Positions 7,394-15,608 of a stretch of DNA of 24,876 nucleotides are shown one piece after another. The position numbers and the translations under genes were made by a program. The notes below the pieces were generated by a model. The model ran no database searches. It saw only the letters and a program-made list of their open reading frames with translations, and was not told the origin of the DNA. Positions within the stretch are counted from its first letter, which is position 1, and each line of letters opens with the position of its first letter. The DNA is from JBBSEZ01 sp038239195 (GTDB lineage Bacteria; Planctomycetota; Planctomycetia; Gemmatales; Gemmataceae), in contig JBBSEZ010000105.1 of assembly GCA_038239195.1 (NCBI GenBank), positions 1 to 24,876 of the forward strand. The letters run 5' to 3'.

Positions 7394-8545
7394 TCAAGGG
7401 GCGGCCGGCGGCGCGATCAGCTTCAGCGACCGCTCCACCACCTCGTACGCCGCTCTTGGCCTGCCCACGCGAACCGCGTTGGCGCGCAGCGCGCTCAACC
7501 GCTTTTCATCATCGAGGAGCGCCCCGACCTTGTAGCCGAGCGTCGCGATGTTGTTCGCCTTGATCGCCACGCCGCTCTCGAGCAGGAAGTCGGCGTTGCG
7601 CGTCTCCTGGCCGGGGATCGGGTTGACCACCACCATGACGGCCCCGCGCGCCAGCACCTCCGAAGTCGTCAGCCCGCCCGGCTTCGACACCACCAGGTCG
7701 GCCACCGCCATCAGCTCGTCGATCTGATCGGTGAAGCCCAGCACCTTGACGCGGTGCCGCGGCGGCGGCGTCAACTTGTTGAGCTGCGCCTGCACAGCGG
7801 CGTTGCGCCCGGCGACGACCACCACTTCCAGCGGCCGTTCCACCGAGAGAAGCGACTGGTAGATCCGCGCGATCGGCCCGACGCCGAACCCGCCCGCGAG
7901 TTGCAGGACGATGGGGCGGTCGCCGACGAGGCCGTTGCGCGCCAGGCACTCCGCCCGCGGTTTCGGCCTGGCGAAAACGGGGTGGATGGGAATGCCGGTG
8001 ACGGTGGTGGCACCGGGCGGGACGCCCCACGAGTGCAGGTAGCGGGCCCCTTCCTCGGTGGCGGTGAAGTAATGGTCGCAAGGCCGGTTGACCCAGAGGC
8101 GATGCGTCTCGAAGTCGGTAGTGGCGGTCACGGAGGGCGTGCGCAGCCTGCCGTCGCGCCGCAGCGAGGCGATGATCTCGGCGGGTAGGAAGTGGGTGTT
8201 GAGGAACAGGTCCCAGGGCTCGTCGAGGAGCAGGCGGATGAGGAGGCGGAAGTTGAGCTTTTCGAGCACCAGACGCAGGCGGTCGCGGAAACTGCCGGCC
8301 CGGCGCGGGCGGTCGAGCAGGTCGTAGAAGTAGCCGAGCACGTGCGGGGCCTTGTTGACGAGGTCGAGGTAGAGCTTGCCGTAGACCTGGCGGAAGCCCC
8401 GGTTGGTGAGCTGGAGCACGTCGAGGTTGCGCACGGTGGCGTGGGGGACGATCTCGCGCGCGGCCAGCTCGACGGCCTGGGCGGCGCGCAGATGGCCGGC
8501 GCCGACCGACGCGGACAGGACGAGGATGCGCGGGGCGGTGGTCAT
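7394..8545 (-). CDS. Glycosyltransferase, MGDG synthase / diacylglycerol glucosyltransferase type (GT28)
   Basis: A 383-residue GT-B-fold enzyme. The N-terminal half (about 1-180) has the MGDG-synthase-domain start LVLSASVGAGHLRAAQA and the conserved YFYDLLD and TDFETHRLWV stretches. The C-terminal half (about 200-365) is the GT28 donor-binding domain, with LQLAGGFGVGPI, the VKVLGFTDQIDELM helix and the nucleotide-sugar motif VVSKPGGLTTSEVLARG. Relatives move glucose or galactose from a UDP-sugar to diacylglycerol to form membrane glycolipids at the inner face of the membrane. The acceptor cannot be settled from sequence. Length is normal for the family. It is the first gene of a likely minus-strand unit with a two-TM protein and a membrane-linked Hsp70-like ATPase, which hints at envelope lipid work. 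It is divergent from the giant WD40 gene. Confidence 0.85.
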   Translation of the reverse strand: MTTAPRILVLSASVGAGHLRAAQAVELAAREIVPHATVRNLDVLQLTNRGFRQVYGKLYLDLVNKAPHVLGYFYDLLDRPRRAGSFRDRLRLVLEKLNFRLLIRLLLDEPWDLFLNTHFLPAEIIASLRRDGRLRTPSVTATTDFETHRLWVNRPCDHYFTATEEGARYLHSWGVPPGATTVTGIPIHPVFARPKPRAECLARNGLVGDRPIVLQLAGGFGVGPIARIYQSLLSVERPLEVVVVAGRNAAVQAQLNKLTPPPRHRVKVLGFTDQIDELMAVADLVVSKPGGLTTSEVLARGAVMVVVNPIPGQETRNADFLLESGVAIKANNIATLGYKVGALLDDEKRLSALRANAVRVGRPRAAYEVVERSLKLIAPPAAP

Positions 8546-8605
8546 CGGATGGTTACTCTGGTGCCGAGGTTGCTCTCCCCCTTTCTACGTAAGAAGGTGG
8601 GCTCA

Positions 8606-8688
8606 CGGCGCGGGGGAGGAACGCAAAGCCGCACGCGGCTGGCCCAGTCGGTTCGCCGCTTGCGGCTTAGCGTTCCTCCCCCGCGCCG
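8606..8688. repeat. Long palindromic element in a divergent promoter region
   Basis: Arms 8606-8639 and 8655-8688 pair at 32 of 34 positions around a 15-base loop (8640-8654). The arms start with CGGCGCGGGGGAGGAACGC and include AAGCCGC. It lies between two genes that point away from each other, so it is not a simple terminator. A REP- or MITE-like mobile palindrome that landed in the intergenic region is more likely. It may affect both flanking promoters. Confidence 0.75.
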
Positions 8689-8786
8689 GCACGAAACTTC
8701 TTGCTTGCCCCCCGCAGGCGCCAGTATGATCCATGCTCTCTTGTCCGCGTTCCGTCCCTGGCCGTGTCCCCTGGAGGTTGTCGGCG

Positions 8787-11700
8787 ATGTCTCCAACGCA
8801 GCCCGTGCGTTCGTTGTTGGTTCGCGGCCCGGCGCTTGCCGTCCTCGGCCTGGCGCTGCTGGCCTTCGTTCGCCCGGCGAGCCGCGCCGACGAGAAGCCT
8901 GCCAAGTTGACCGCCAAGTCGGTCGAGGCGATCCTCACCGCTTACAAGGCGGAGCGGGCCGTCGCCGACAAGGACGAGCTGGCCAAGAAGTTCGCGCCGG
9001 CCTGGTTCGAGAAGGCCGACGCCCTCGCCAAGCAGGGCGCCGACGCCATCAAGAACGGCCGGCTCATCGAGGCCCGCGACGCCCTCCGCCGCGCCCGCCT
9101 GTCGCTGCCGTCGCTCCCCGCCTCGCTGCCCGCGCACGTCGCCCGCATCTACGGCGATGGCCGGCTGCGCCACGGCGGGATCGTCCACGCCATCGCCTTC
9201 AACAAGGACGGCACGCGCCTGGCCACGGCCGGGGGCGATGCCCTCGTCAAGGTCTGGGACGTGAACACCGGCAAGGAGGTGGCGTTCTACTCCGGCCACG
9301 TGGACGCCGTGCGCGCGGTCGCGTTCAGCGCCGATGGCAAGTGGGTCGCCAGCGCCGGGACCGACAAGGAAATCAAGATCTGGGACGCCAAGGACGGCAA
9401 GGACGTCAAGGCCCTCACCGGCCACACCGAGACCGTCAAGAGCGTCGCCTTCAGTCCTGACGGCAAGTGGTTGGCCGCGGGCGGGCTCGACAAGATGGTG
9501 CGCATCTACGACCTCGAGGCCGGGCGCGTCAAGTTCGACCTCGCCGGCCACACGGCCCTCGTCAACGCCGTCGCGTTCAGCGGCGACAGCAAGCTCGTCG
9601 TCTCGGCGGGGGGCGATCAGACGGTGCGCATCTGGGAGGCCGCCACCGGGTCGGTGCGCATCGGCGAGAAGCGCTTCAACGGCAACGCCTTTGCCGCCGC
9701 CTTCCACCCCAACAACCGCGACGTGGTCGTGGGCGGGGCCGACCCCAACGTCGGCAAGTTGCTCACCGTCGCCGACCTCGCCGAGCGCCAGGTCTACGAG
9801 GGGCACACCTCGCCCGTCACGTCGATCGCCATCACGTACGACGGCAAGACGGTGGCGACCGGCAGCGGCGATCACTCGATCAAGTTGCACGACGCCGCCA
9901 ACGGCACCTGCTACCGCACGCTCCAGGGGCACACGGAAGAGGTCAGCGCCCTGGCCTTTAGCCCCGACGGGACGCGCCTCGCTTCGGGCAGCGCCGACCA
10001 GACGGTGCAACTGTGGGAATTGGGCAGCACCGAGCCGTCGCGCCTCCTGGGCGGAGAAAAAGGAGCGCACGCCGGGCCTGTCTGGTCGGCCCTCTACAGC
10101 CCTGACAATCGCAAGGTGCTGACGGCCGGGCGCGACAAGGTCGTGCGCGTCTGGAACGCCGACACCGGCGAATTGGAGAAGGAGATCAAGGGCCACAAGG
10201 CAGTCATCACCGCCGCGCTCTACAGCCCCGACGGCAAGTTCATCCTCTCCTGCGGCGGCGACAAGCAGATGAAGCTGTGGAGCGCCAAGACGGGAGACGA
10301 GGTGCGGGCGTTCAAGGGGCACAAGGGGGCCGTGACCTCCGCCGCGTTCAGCCCCGACGGCAAGCTTGTCGTCTCGGGCTCGTCGGACCGGCTGGTGAAG
10401 GTCTGGGACGTCGAGACCGGCAACGAGCTGTTCAACCTCGATGGCCACGTGTCGGTGGTCAGCGCCGTCGCCTGGAGCATGGACGGCAAGCGCGTGGCGT
10501 CGGGCAGCGGGGACCACAACATCAAGCTCTACGATCCCGCCGACAAGATGAAGGAGGTGCGCACGCTCGACGAGCACACCGGCGCCGTCAGCGGGCTGGC
10601 CTTCAGCAACGACAGCGAATCGCTCGTCTCCTGTGGCGGGGACATGAAGGTCCTCCTGTGGAACCTGCGCACGGGCGGGCCGGCCACGCCGTTCCTGGGG
10701 CACAAGCACGTCGTCAGCTCGGTGGCGATCAGCCCCAACGGAAAGGTGCTGGCCTCCGGCGGCGGCGATCAGGTCATCAAGCTGTGGGACGTCAAGACCA
10801 AGCAGGAGCTCCACAGCTACCGCGGGCACAAGAACTGGATCACCTCGGTCGCCTTCAGCAACGATGGGCACTACCTCGTCTCGGCCAGCGTCGATAGGAC
10901 CGTGCGCATCTACGAGCTCGGCGCGCAGACGGGCAACGCTGGCTACGGTCATACCAAGGAGGTGCGCGCCGTCGCGATCAGCCCCAACGGCAAGATGGTG
11001 GCGACGGGGGCGGGCGACAACTCAGTGCGGCTCTGGGACCTCGCTACAGGCAAGGAACTGTTCGTGCTCGCCGGCCACGAGAGCCCGATCACCTCGCTGG
11101 TGTTCGCGCCGAACAGCCAGCTGCTCGTCTCGGCCAGCGAGGACAAGATCCTCAAGGTGTGGGACGTGGCGACCGGCACGGAGAAGGTGACCGTGCGCGA
11201 GAACGGGCCGTCGAACGAGGTGCCGGTGATGGTGGCGGTCCCGGGCAACAAGAAGATCGTCGCGTGGGTGGCGACCAACTTGATCGAGAGCTACGACGTG
11301 ACCACGGGCAAGCAACTCGCCTCGTTCAACGTGCAGGAGAAGGAGCAGCAGATCACCGGCCTGGCGTTCAGCCCCGACGGCACGCTCGCGGCGGTCGGCT
11401 CGGCCGACGGCAAGGTGCGCCTCTTCGACGTGGCCAAGGAGAAGCAGGACGGCGGGGAGATCGAGGCCCACAAGGAGGCCATCGCCGATCTGTGCATCAC
11501 GCCGGACAAGAAGACGCTGGTGACCGCCGACAAGACGGGGCAAATCCGCATCTGGGGCCTCGCCAACCGCAAGGCAGCCCAGCACACGCTGGCCGCCCAC
11601 AAGAAGGGGATCTACGGCTTCGCGATGAGCCCCGACGGGACGCGCTTCGCGAGCATTGGCTCGGAGAACGTCGTCAAGCTCTGGGACGTTGCCTCCGGCA

Positions 11701-11840
11701 AGGAACTGCGGACGTGGGACTTCAAGGTGCCGTTCCAGCAGAACAAGCCCTACGTGCGCGGCATCGCCTACTCGCCAGATGGTAAATACGTGGCGACGGC
11801 GAACGGCGATTCGACGGCATATCTGCTGGAGTGCCCGTAG
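8787..11840 (+). CDS. Giant exported WD40 protein with about 21 blades
   Basis: A 1017-residue protein. ATG 8787 was chosen because GGAGG (8773-8777) sits nine bases upstream and because it gives a clean signal peptide: positive N-terminus, hydrophobic LAVLGLALLAFV, cleavage near ASRA/DEK. The in-frame ATG at 8733 has neither. After a helical segment of about 100 residues, I count 21 WD40 blades by eye, most with the pattern VxxVAFSPDGKxxASGSxDxxIKLWD and a closing GH. Twenty-one equals three seven-blade propellers in a row. Blades 5 and 17 are the most diverged. No kinase, protease or lipoprotein motif is visible, so it is presumably a periplasmic or surface binding scaffold. The 3' end is followed at once by a MITE-like element. 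Confidence 0.9.
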   Translation: MSPTQPVRSLLVRGPALAVLGLALLAFVRPASRADEKPAKLTAKSVEAILTAYKAERAVADKDELAKKFAPAWFEKADALAKQGADAIKNGRLIEARDALRRARLSLPSLPASLPAHVARIYGDGRLRHGGIVHAIAFNKDGTRLATAGGDALVKVWDVNTGKEVAFYSGHVDAVRAVAFSADGKWVASAGTDKEIKIWDAKDGKDVKALTGHTETVKSVAFSPDGKWLAAGGLDKMVRIYDLEAGRVKFDLAGHTALVNAVAFSGDSKLVVSAGGDQTVRIWEAATGSVRIGEKRFNGNAFAAAFHPNNRDVVVGGADPNVGKLLTVADLAERQVYEGHTSPVTSIAITYDGKTVATGSGDHSIKLHDAANGTCYRTLQGHTEEVSALAFSPDGTRLASGSADQTVQLWELGSTEPSRLLGGEKGAHAGPVWSALYSPDNRKVLTAGRDKVVRVWNADTGELEKEIKGHKAVITAALYSPDGKFILSCGGDKQMKLWSAKTGDEVRAFKGHKGAVTSAAFSPDGKLVVSGSSDRLVKVWDVETGNELFNLDGHVSVVSAVAWSMDGKRVASGSGDHNIKLYDPADKMKEVRTLDEHTGAVSGLAFSNDSESLVSCGGDMKVLLWNLRTGGPATPFLGHKHVVSSVAISPNGKVLASGGGDQVIKLWDVKTKQELHSYRGHKNWITSVAFSNDGHYLVSASVDRTVRIYELGAQTGNAGYGHTKEVRAVAISPNGKMVATGAGDNSVRLWDLATGKELFVLAGHESPITSLVFAPNSQLLVSASEDKILKVWDVATGTEKVTVRENGPSNEVPVMVAVPGNKKIVAWVATNLIESYDVTTGKQLASFNVQEKEQQITGLAFSPDGTLAAVGSADGKVRLFDVAKEKQDGGEIEAHKEAIADLCITPDKKTLVTADKTGQIRIWGLANRKAAQHTLAAHKKGIYGFAMSPDGTRFASIGSENVVKLWDVASGKELRTWDFKVPFQQNKPYVRGIAYSPDGKYVATANGDSTAYLLECP

Positions 11841-11868
11841 GCGGAGAAGGCGGAGTGCGCCCACCACG

Positions 11869-12135
11869 GAAGAAATTTGAACAGAAGGTAACGAAGGCAA
11901 CGAAGGAAGAAGAGGAAGGACACTCGCCGAGGCGCTTTTGGAGTGCGGCGATTCATCGGCGCTTTCTTTTGCCTTCGGGGAGGCGCTCGCGCGGGGAAGA
12001 GCGTCACCCCTTGGGAGAGGCGGAAAGCGAGGAAAAGAAAGCGCCGATGAATCGGGCGCACTCCAAAAGCGCCTCGGCGAGTGTCCTCCCTCTTCTTCCT
12101 TCGTTGCCTTCGTTTCCTTCTGTTCAAAGTTCTTC
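11869..12135. mobile_element. MITE-like element with ~100-nt inverted repeat arms
   Basis: The left arm (11869-11970) and right arm (12033-12135) are reverse complements except for a handful of mismatches and one single-base bulge. They surround a 62-base centre. The arms contain GAACAGAAGG, AACGAAGGCAACGAAGGAAG, CACTCGCCGAGGCGCTTTTG and GATTCATCGGCGCTTTCTTT. The short open frames across it on both strands are similar to each other only because the DNA is palindromic, and none looks like a real protein. The element begins 28 bases after the WD40 stop. I believe similar palindromes are common in Gemmata-type genomes, but that is from memory. No transposase is nearby, so it would be non-autonomous. 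Its transcript would fold into a very long hairpin. Confidence 0.75.
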
Positions 12136-12366
12136 GCAGCGGGGTTGGGCGCGACGCCATCCCGCTCGCGCAGTCGGTCCGCACGCGGCCTTGTTCCCAC
12201 ACCCGACTATTGAGATCGGAGAATAATTCGTTTGTGGCCCGCCCGCGCGGGGGGTACAGTAGTTGGCACGGCTGGAGATCAACGGCGCTCCCCAAACCAT
12301 CGCCTGGCCCGGAACGCGGGGCAGGGGGGAGCGCCCACGGCCCCCTGACCATCGAGAAAATCGCTC
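12136..12366 (+). promoter_or_regulatory. Leader region of the lipoxygenase operon with a 10-bp inverted repeat
   Basis: No gene is seen here. The AT-rich patch near 12203-12235 (ATTGAGATCGGAGAATAATT) is the best place for a promoter, though no clear -35/-10 pair can be assigned. GGCGCTCCCC (12284-12293) and GGGGAGCGCC (12326-12335) are a perfect 10-bp inverted repeat with a 32-base loop. They end 31 bases before the lipoxygenase ATG, so they could form a structure in the 5' leader or be an operator. The lipoxygenase start itself has no strong ribosome binding site. Confidence 0.4.
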
Positions 12367-14130
12367 ATGTCCGCCTTCATCCCGCAGTACGACCCCCGCG
12401 CCGACCAGCGCGCCGTCCAGCTTGGCGCGGCCCGGAAATATTATCAGTTCAATTACGAATATGTCTCCCCGCTCGGGATCCTCGAACACCTGCCGCTGCA
12501 CGACGAGTTCTCGCACGCCTGGCTCCGGCGCGTCGGGGAGCGAACGCTTCAGGTGTTCCACAACCGCATCGAGCTCGAAGGCGACACCCTCTTTTCCGAG
12601 TTCCTGCGCGGCAAGCACAGCATGCTGGCGCGGGTGCTCGAGCACGGGGTTGAGTTCTTCGCGAGCGTTCTTCGCAAGATCGTCCACGAGGCGCTTCAGT
12701 TCACCGGCCGCATCAGTGCCACGCCTACCCGAGCGACGGACCTCGAAGAGTTCGGCAAGCTATTCCGGAGCATCGGCCTCCCGCCGATCTCGCGCACCTA
12801 CGCCGACGATCGCTCGTTCGCCGCCCTGCGGCTCGGCGGGCCGAACCCGGTCGTCCTCGAGCGCGTCCTCAAGCTCGACGACCGCTTCCCCGTCACCGAG
12901 GAGGTCTTTCAGTCGGTGCTGCCAGGCGACTCGCTGGCGGCGGCGGGGGCGGAGGGCCGCCTGTTCGTCGCCGACTACCGCGCCCTCGACGGGGCGGAGC
13001 GCGGGGTCTTTCCTCACAACTTGCAGAAATACCTCTACGCCCCGCTCGCGCTCTTCGCCGTGGACCGGGTGACGCGCGAGTTGCGGCCCGTCGCGATCCA
13101 GTGCCAGCAGGCCCCCGGCGCGGACAATCCGATCTTCACGCCCGACGACGGCTACAACTGGCTCATCGCCAAGACGCTCGTCGAGATCGCCGACGGCAAC
13201 GCCCACGAGACGATTACCCACCTCGCCCGCACGCACTTGCTCATCGAGCCGTTCGTGATCTGCACGCACCGCCAGCTCGCCCCCAACCACCCGCTCCACG
13301 TGCTCCTGCTCCCCCACTTCGAGGGGACTCTTTCGATCAACGACGCCTCGTGGCGGCACCTCGTGGCGAACAAGGGGGCGGTCGACAAGTTGTGCGGGGG
13401 GACCATCATGACCTCGCGCAAGCTGACGGCCTCCGGGGTCCAGACCTACCTGTTCAACGAGTCGATGCTGCCGCGCGCCCTGACGACGCGCGGCGTGGCC
13501 GATTCCGAGTGGCTGGCCAGCTACCCCTACCGGGACGACGCGCTCCTCTACTGGGCGGCCATCCACCAGTGGGTGGCCGACTACCTGGCGCTCTACTATC
13601 CTTCCGACGCGGACGTTCGGGGCGACCCGGAGTTGACCGCCTGGCTCAACGAGATCAGCGCCCAGAACGGCGGCCGGATCAACGGCTTCGGGCCGGGCGG
13701 CGATCCCACTCTCGGCTACCTGACGGACGTGGTGACGATGATCGTCTTCACCTCCAGCGTTCAGCACGCGGCGGTCAATTTCCCGCAGTACGACGTCATG
13801 AGCTTCATCCCGGCGATGCCGCTGGCCGGCTACGCCCCCGCGCCCACGACCAAGAAGGGGGGCACGGCCGCCGACTACCTGGCGCATTTCCCGCCCCTGG
13901 ACGTTGCGGAGCTCCAGATGGAGCTCGGATACCTGCTGGGGTCGGTCCACTACACGACGCTCGGCGAGTACCCCCGAGACTACTTCGGGGAGGCCCGCGT
14001 CGCCGAACCGCTCGCGCGCTTCCAGGCCAGCCTCGCCGAGATCGGCCGCACCGTCGAGGCGCGCAACCAGGGCCGCACGCCTTACACCTGGCTGCTGCCG
14101 CAGAACGTTCCGCAGAGCATCAACATCTGA
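12367..14130 (+). CDS. Lipoxygenase (fatty acid dioxygenase)
   Basis: A 587-residue protein with the complete iron-binding set of the lipoxygenase family. The first pair is H285 and H290 in HETITHLARTHLL (the two His five apart), the next H467 and N471 in SVQHAAVNFPQYD (four apart), and the last the C-terminal isoleucine I587 (ending QSINI). The flanking EPFVICTHRQL and NHPLHVLLLPHF stretches are also typical. There is no N-terminal PLAT/C2 domain, as in many bacterial forms. It should insert O2 into polyunsaturated fatty acids to make hydroperoxides; substrate and position cannot be read from sequence. There is no signal peptide, so it is probably cytoplasmic or peripheral to the membrane. 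It is the first gene of a plus-strand operon and is followed 12 bases later by a P450. Confidence 0.93.
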   Translation: MSAFIPQYDPRADQRAVQLGAARKYYQFNYEYVSPLGILEHLPLHDEFSHAWLRRVGERTLQVFHNRIELEGDTLFSEFLRGKHSMLARVLEHGVEFFASVLRKIVHEALQFTGRISATPTRATDLEEFGKLFRSIGLPPISRTYADDRSFAALRLGGPNPVVLERVLKLDDRFPVTEEVFQSVLPGDSLAAAGAEGRLFVADYRALDGAERGVFPHNLQKYLYAPLALFAVDRVTRELRPVAIQCQQAPGADNPIFTPDDGYNWLIAKTLVEIADGNAHETITHLARTHLLIEPFVICTHRQLAPNHPLHVLLLPHFEGTLSINDASWRHLVANKGAVDKLCGGTIMTSRKLTASGVQTYLFNESMLPRALTTRGVADSEWLASYPYRDDALLYWAAIHQWVADYLALYYPSDADVRGDPELTAWLNEISAQNGGRINGFGPGGDPTLGYLTDVVTMIVFTSSVQHAAVNFPQYDVMSFIPAMPLAGYAPAPTTKKGGTAADYLAHFPPLDVAELQMELGYLLGSVHYTTLGEYPRDYFGEARVAEPLARFQASLAEIGRTVEARNQGRTPYTWLLPQNVPQSINI

Positions 14131-14142
14131 TCGGGAGGACGG

Positions 14143-15540
14143 ATGGCCGGGTTGCTCGAGTCCGCTTTCCGCTGGGCCCATCCCTGGAAGGTCAAGGCCT
14201 TCGAGGGCATCCCGGGCCCGTCGCCCAGGTTCCCGTTTGGCAGCGCCAGCGACTTCCTCGGCCGGCCCCAGCCCTGGGAGGTGTGCGCCGAGTACGGCCG
14301 GCGCTACGGCGGCATGGTCCTCGTCTGGGTCTTCGGCAAGCCATTCGTGGTCCTCAACGACCCCGCGCTGATTGGCGAGGTGCTCGACGCGAAGAACGGC
14401 TCGTATTACAAGGACGCCCCGGTCGCCGCCCTCCTGCCGGTCATCACGCGCTTCTGTCTGTTCATCTCCAACGGCGCCGACTGGGCCCGACGCCGGGCCC
14501 TCCACCCGTTCAGCGCCCCGTGGTTCGGCGAATGGCTCGGCGCGCAGGCCCCCGCCTTTCGCGCCGCCCTGGAAGCGAAGGTCGAGCACTCGATCGCGGC
14601 CTGCGCGGCGGGCCCGATCGACCTGCTGCCGGCGATCCAACGGCTGTCGTTCGACGTCTTCGCGCGCGTCGTCTTCGGGGAGGAGCTGACGGGCGACGAC
14701 TACGAGCGCTTCCTCCACCTCGGCCGCGTCGGGCATCGGCGCATGCGCTACCCGTTCCCGTTCCTCGCCCTCCCTTACGGGCCCCACTTCTATCGCGATC
14801 GGCGGCTGTGGTACGACAAGTTCTCCCGCCTCATCGAGGCCGCTGCGCGGGGCCCTGCGCCGGAGCGCACCGACCTCCTTGCCGAGTTGGTGCGCCGGGG
14901 CGTGCCGGTCGGCGGAGAGGAGTTTCGGGCCCTGCTGGCCAACGTCTTCTATGGCGGAGTGTTCTCGGTGACGAGCTGCCTCGTCACCACCCTCTACCTG
15001 CTCGACCGCCACCCCGAGATCGCGGCCACCCTTCGCGCCGAAGTCGGCGAGCTGTTTGCCCGCAGCCCGCCGTTCGACGGCGCCGCCCTCGGCGCTTCGC
15101 CCTATCTCGATGGCGTGGTGCGCGAGTCGCTGCGCTACCTGACGCCGGTGCCGATCTTTCCGCGCAACGTCCAGACGACGGGCCCGGTGGAGCTGGGGGG
15201 GCACGTGCTCCCGGCCAACACGATACTCCTCATCACCAACTGGGCGCTGCACCGCTCGCCGGCGCACTGGAAGGAGCCGGACCGCTACGACCCGTCGCGC
15301 TGGGCGGGCGGCGAGGCGGCAGCCAACCCGATGGGGAGCGGCTATTTCTTTCCCTTTGGCCGCGGGCCGCGCGCCTGTGTCGGGATGCCGTTCGCCCTGT
15401 GCTATCTGAAGATCGCCCTGGCCACGTTTCTGGTGCGAGCCCGCTGGGAAATGCCGCCGGGCCAGGACTATCGGCAGTCGTTCTTCTTTGGGGTGATGAT
15501 GCCCCAAGGCCTCCGCGCGCGGGCGTTGCGCCCATTGTAG
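14143..15540 (+). CDS. Cytochrome P450, probably acting on lipoxygenase products
   Basis: A 465-residue P450. The haem-thiolate loop FPFGRGPRACVGMPFA has its cysteine at C412. The K-helix ExxR is E328-S-L-R331, and the following PERF-like motif is DRYDPSRW. An IPGPSP hinge follows a short non-membrane N-terminus. The I-helix segment at 267-278 reads NVFYGGVFSVTS: where most monooxygenases have A/G-G-x-D/E-T, it has G-G-V-F274-S275. It therefore lacks the acid and has Ser for Thr. P450s that rearrange preformed hydroperoxides or endoperoxides often lack this pair, though the haem loop here is canonical and not of the CYP74 kind. GGGAGG lies just before the ATG. No ferredoxin or reductase gene is in the window. 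The gene is 12 bases after the lipoxygenase, so coupled reactions are likely. Confidence 0.9.
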   Translation: MAGLLESAFRWAHPWKVKAFEGIPGPSPRFPFGSASDFLGRPQPWEVCAEYGRRYGGMVLVWVFGKPFVVLNDPALIGEVLDAKNGSYYKDAPVAALLPVITRFCLFISNGADWARRRALHPFSAPWFGEWLGAQAPAFRAALEAKVEHSIAACAAGPIDLLPAIQRLSFDVFARVVFGEELTGDDYERFLHLGRVGHRRMRYPFPFLALPYGPHFYRDRRLWYDKFSRLIEAAARGPAPERTDLLAELVRRGVPVGGEEFRALLANVFYGGVFSVTSCLVTTLYLLDRHPEIAATLRAEVGELFARSPPFDGAALGASPYLDGVVRESLRYLTPVPIFPRNVQTTGPVELGGHVLPANTILLITNWALHRSPAHWKEPDRYDPSRWAGGEAAANPMGSGYFFPFGRGPRACVGMPFALCYLKIALATFLVRARWEMPPGQDYRQSFFFGVMMPQGLRARALRPL

Positions 15541-15583
15541 CCCGCCGCTCCGCGGCGGGTGCCGCGACGGAGTCGCGGCCTAC
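15537..15583. repeat. BIME/REP-like double hairpin bounded by GTAG and CTAC
   Basis: A 47-base element reads GTAG, hairpin 1 (CCCGCCGC, loop TCC, GCGGCGGG, 15541-15559), one base, hairpin 2 (GCCGCGAC, loop GGA, GTCGCGGC, 15561-15579), then CTAC. Both stems are perfect 8-bp pairs. The GTAG on each strand next to a hairpin is the layout of REP sequences moved by RAYT/TnpA-REP transposases, here two in opposite orientation. The first GTAG overlaps the P450 stop codon. It separates the P450 from the kinase gene and could lower read-through or protect the upstream mRNA. Confidence 0.7.
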
Positions 15584-15608
15584 AAAGGCCACGGCCCGAG
15601 GAGCCACC

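Noticed and set aside
9150..11840. Repetitive DNA that could suggest a direct-repeat array
   Set aside because: The periodicity is explained by about 21 WD40 blades in one coding frame. There are no identical short repeats with spacers, so it is not a CRISPR array.
11938..12226. Small ORFs across the MITE-like element on both strands
   Set aside because: They arise from the palindrome itself, read alike on both strands, and lack ribosome binding sites.
12263..12282. Sigma-54 promoter candidate (TTGGCACG)
   Set aside because: The -24 box is good, but the -12 position has GA in place of GC at the required spacing, so it probably is not functional.
12760..15507. 915-codon minus-strand frame opposite lipoxygenase and P450
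   Set aside because: Antisense shadow. The plus strand carries complete catalytic motifs in both genes.
14143..15540. Assignment of the P450 to the CYP74 family
   Set aside because: CYP74 enzymes have an altered haem loop with an insertion. This protein has the canonical FxxGxRxC form, so only functional analogy is proposed.
13101..15608. Upstream open extension of the kinase frame (over 800 codons)
   Set aside because: It overlaps the well-supported lipoxygenase and P450 in another frame, is arginine/proline-rich as GC-rich shadow frames are, and has no domain. The real start is ATG 15609.
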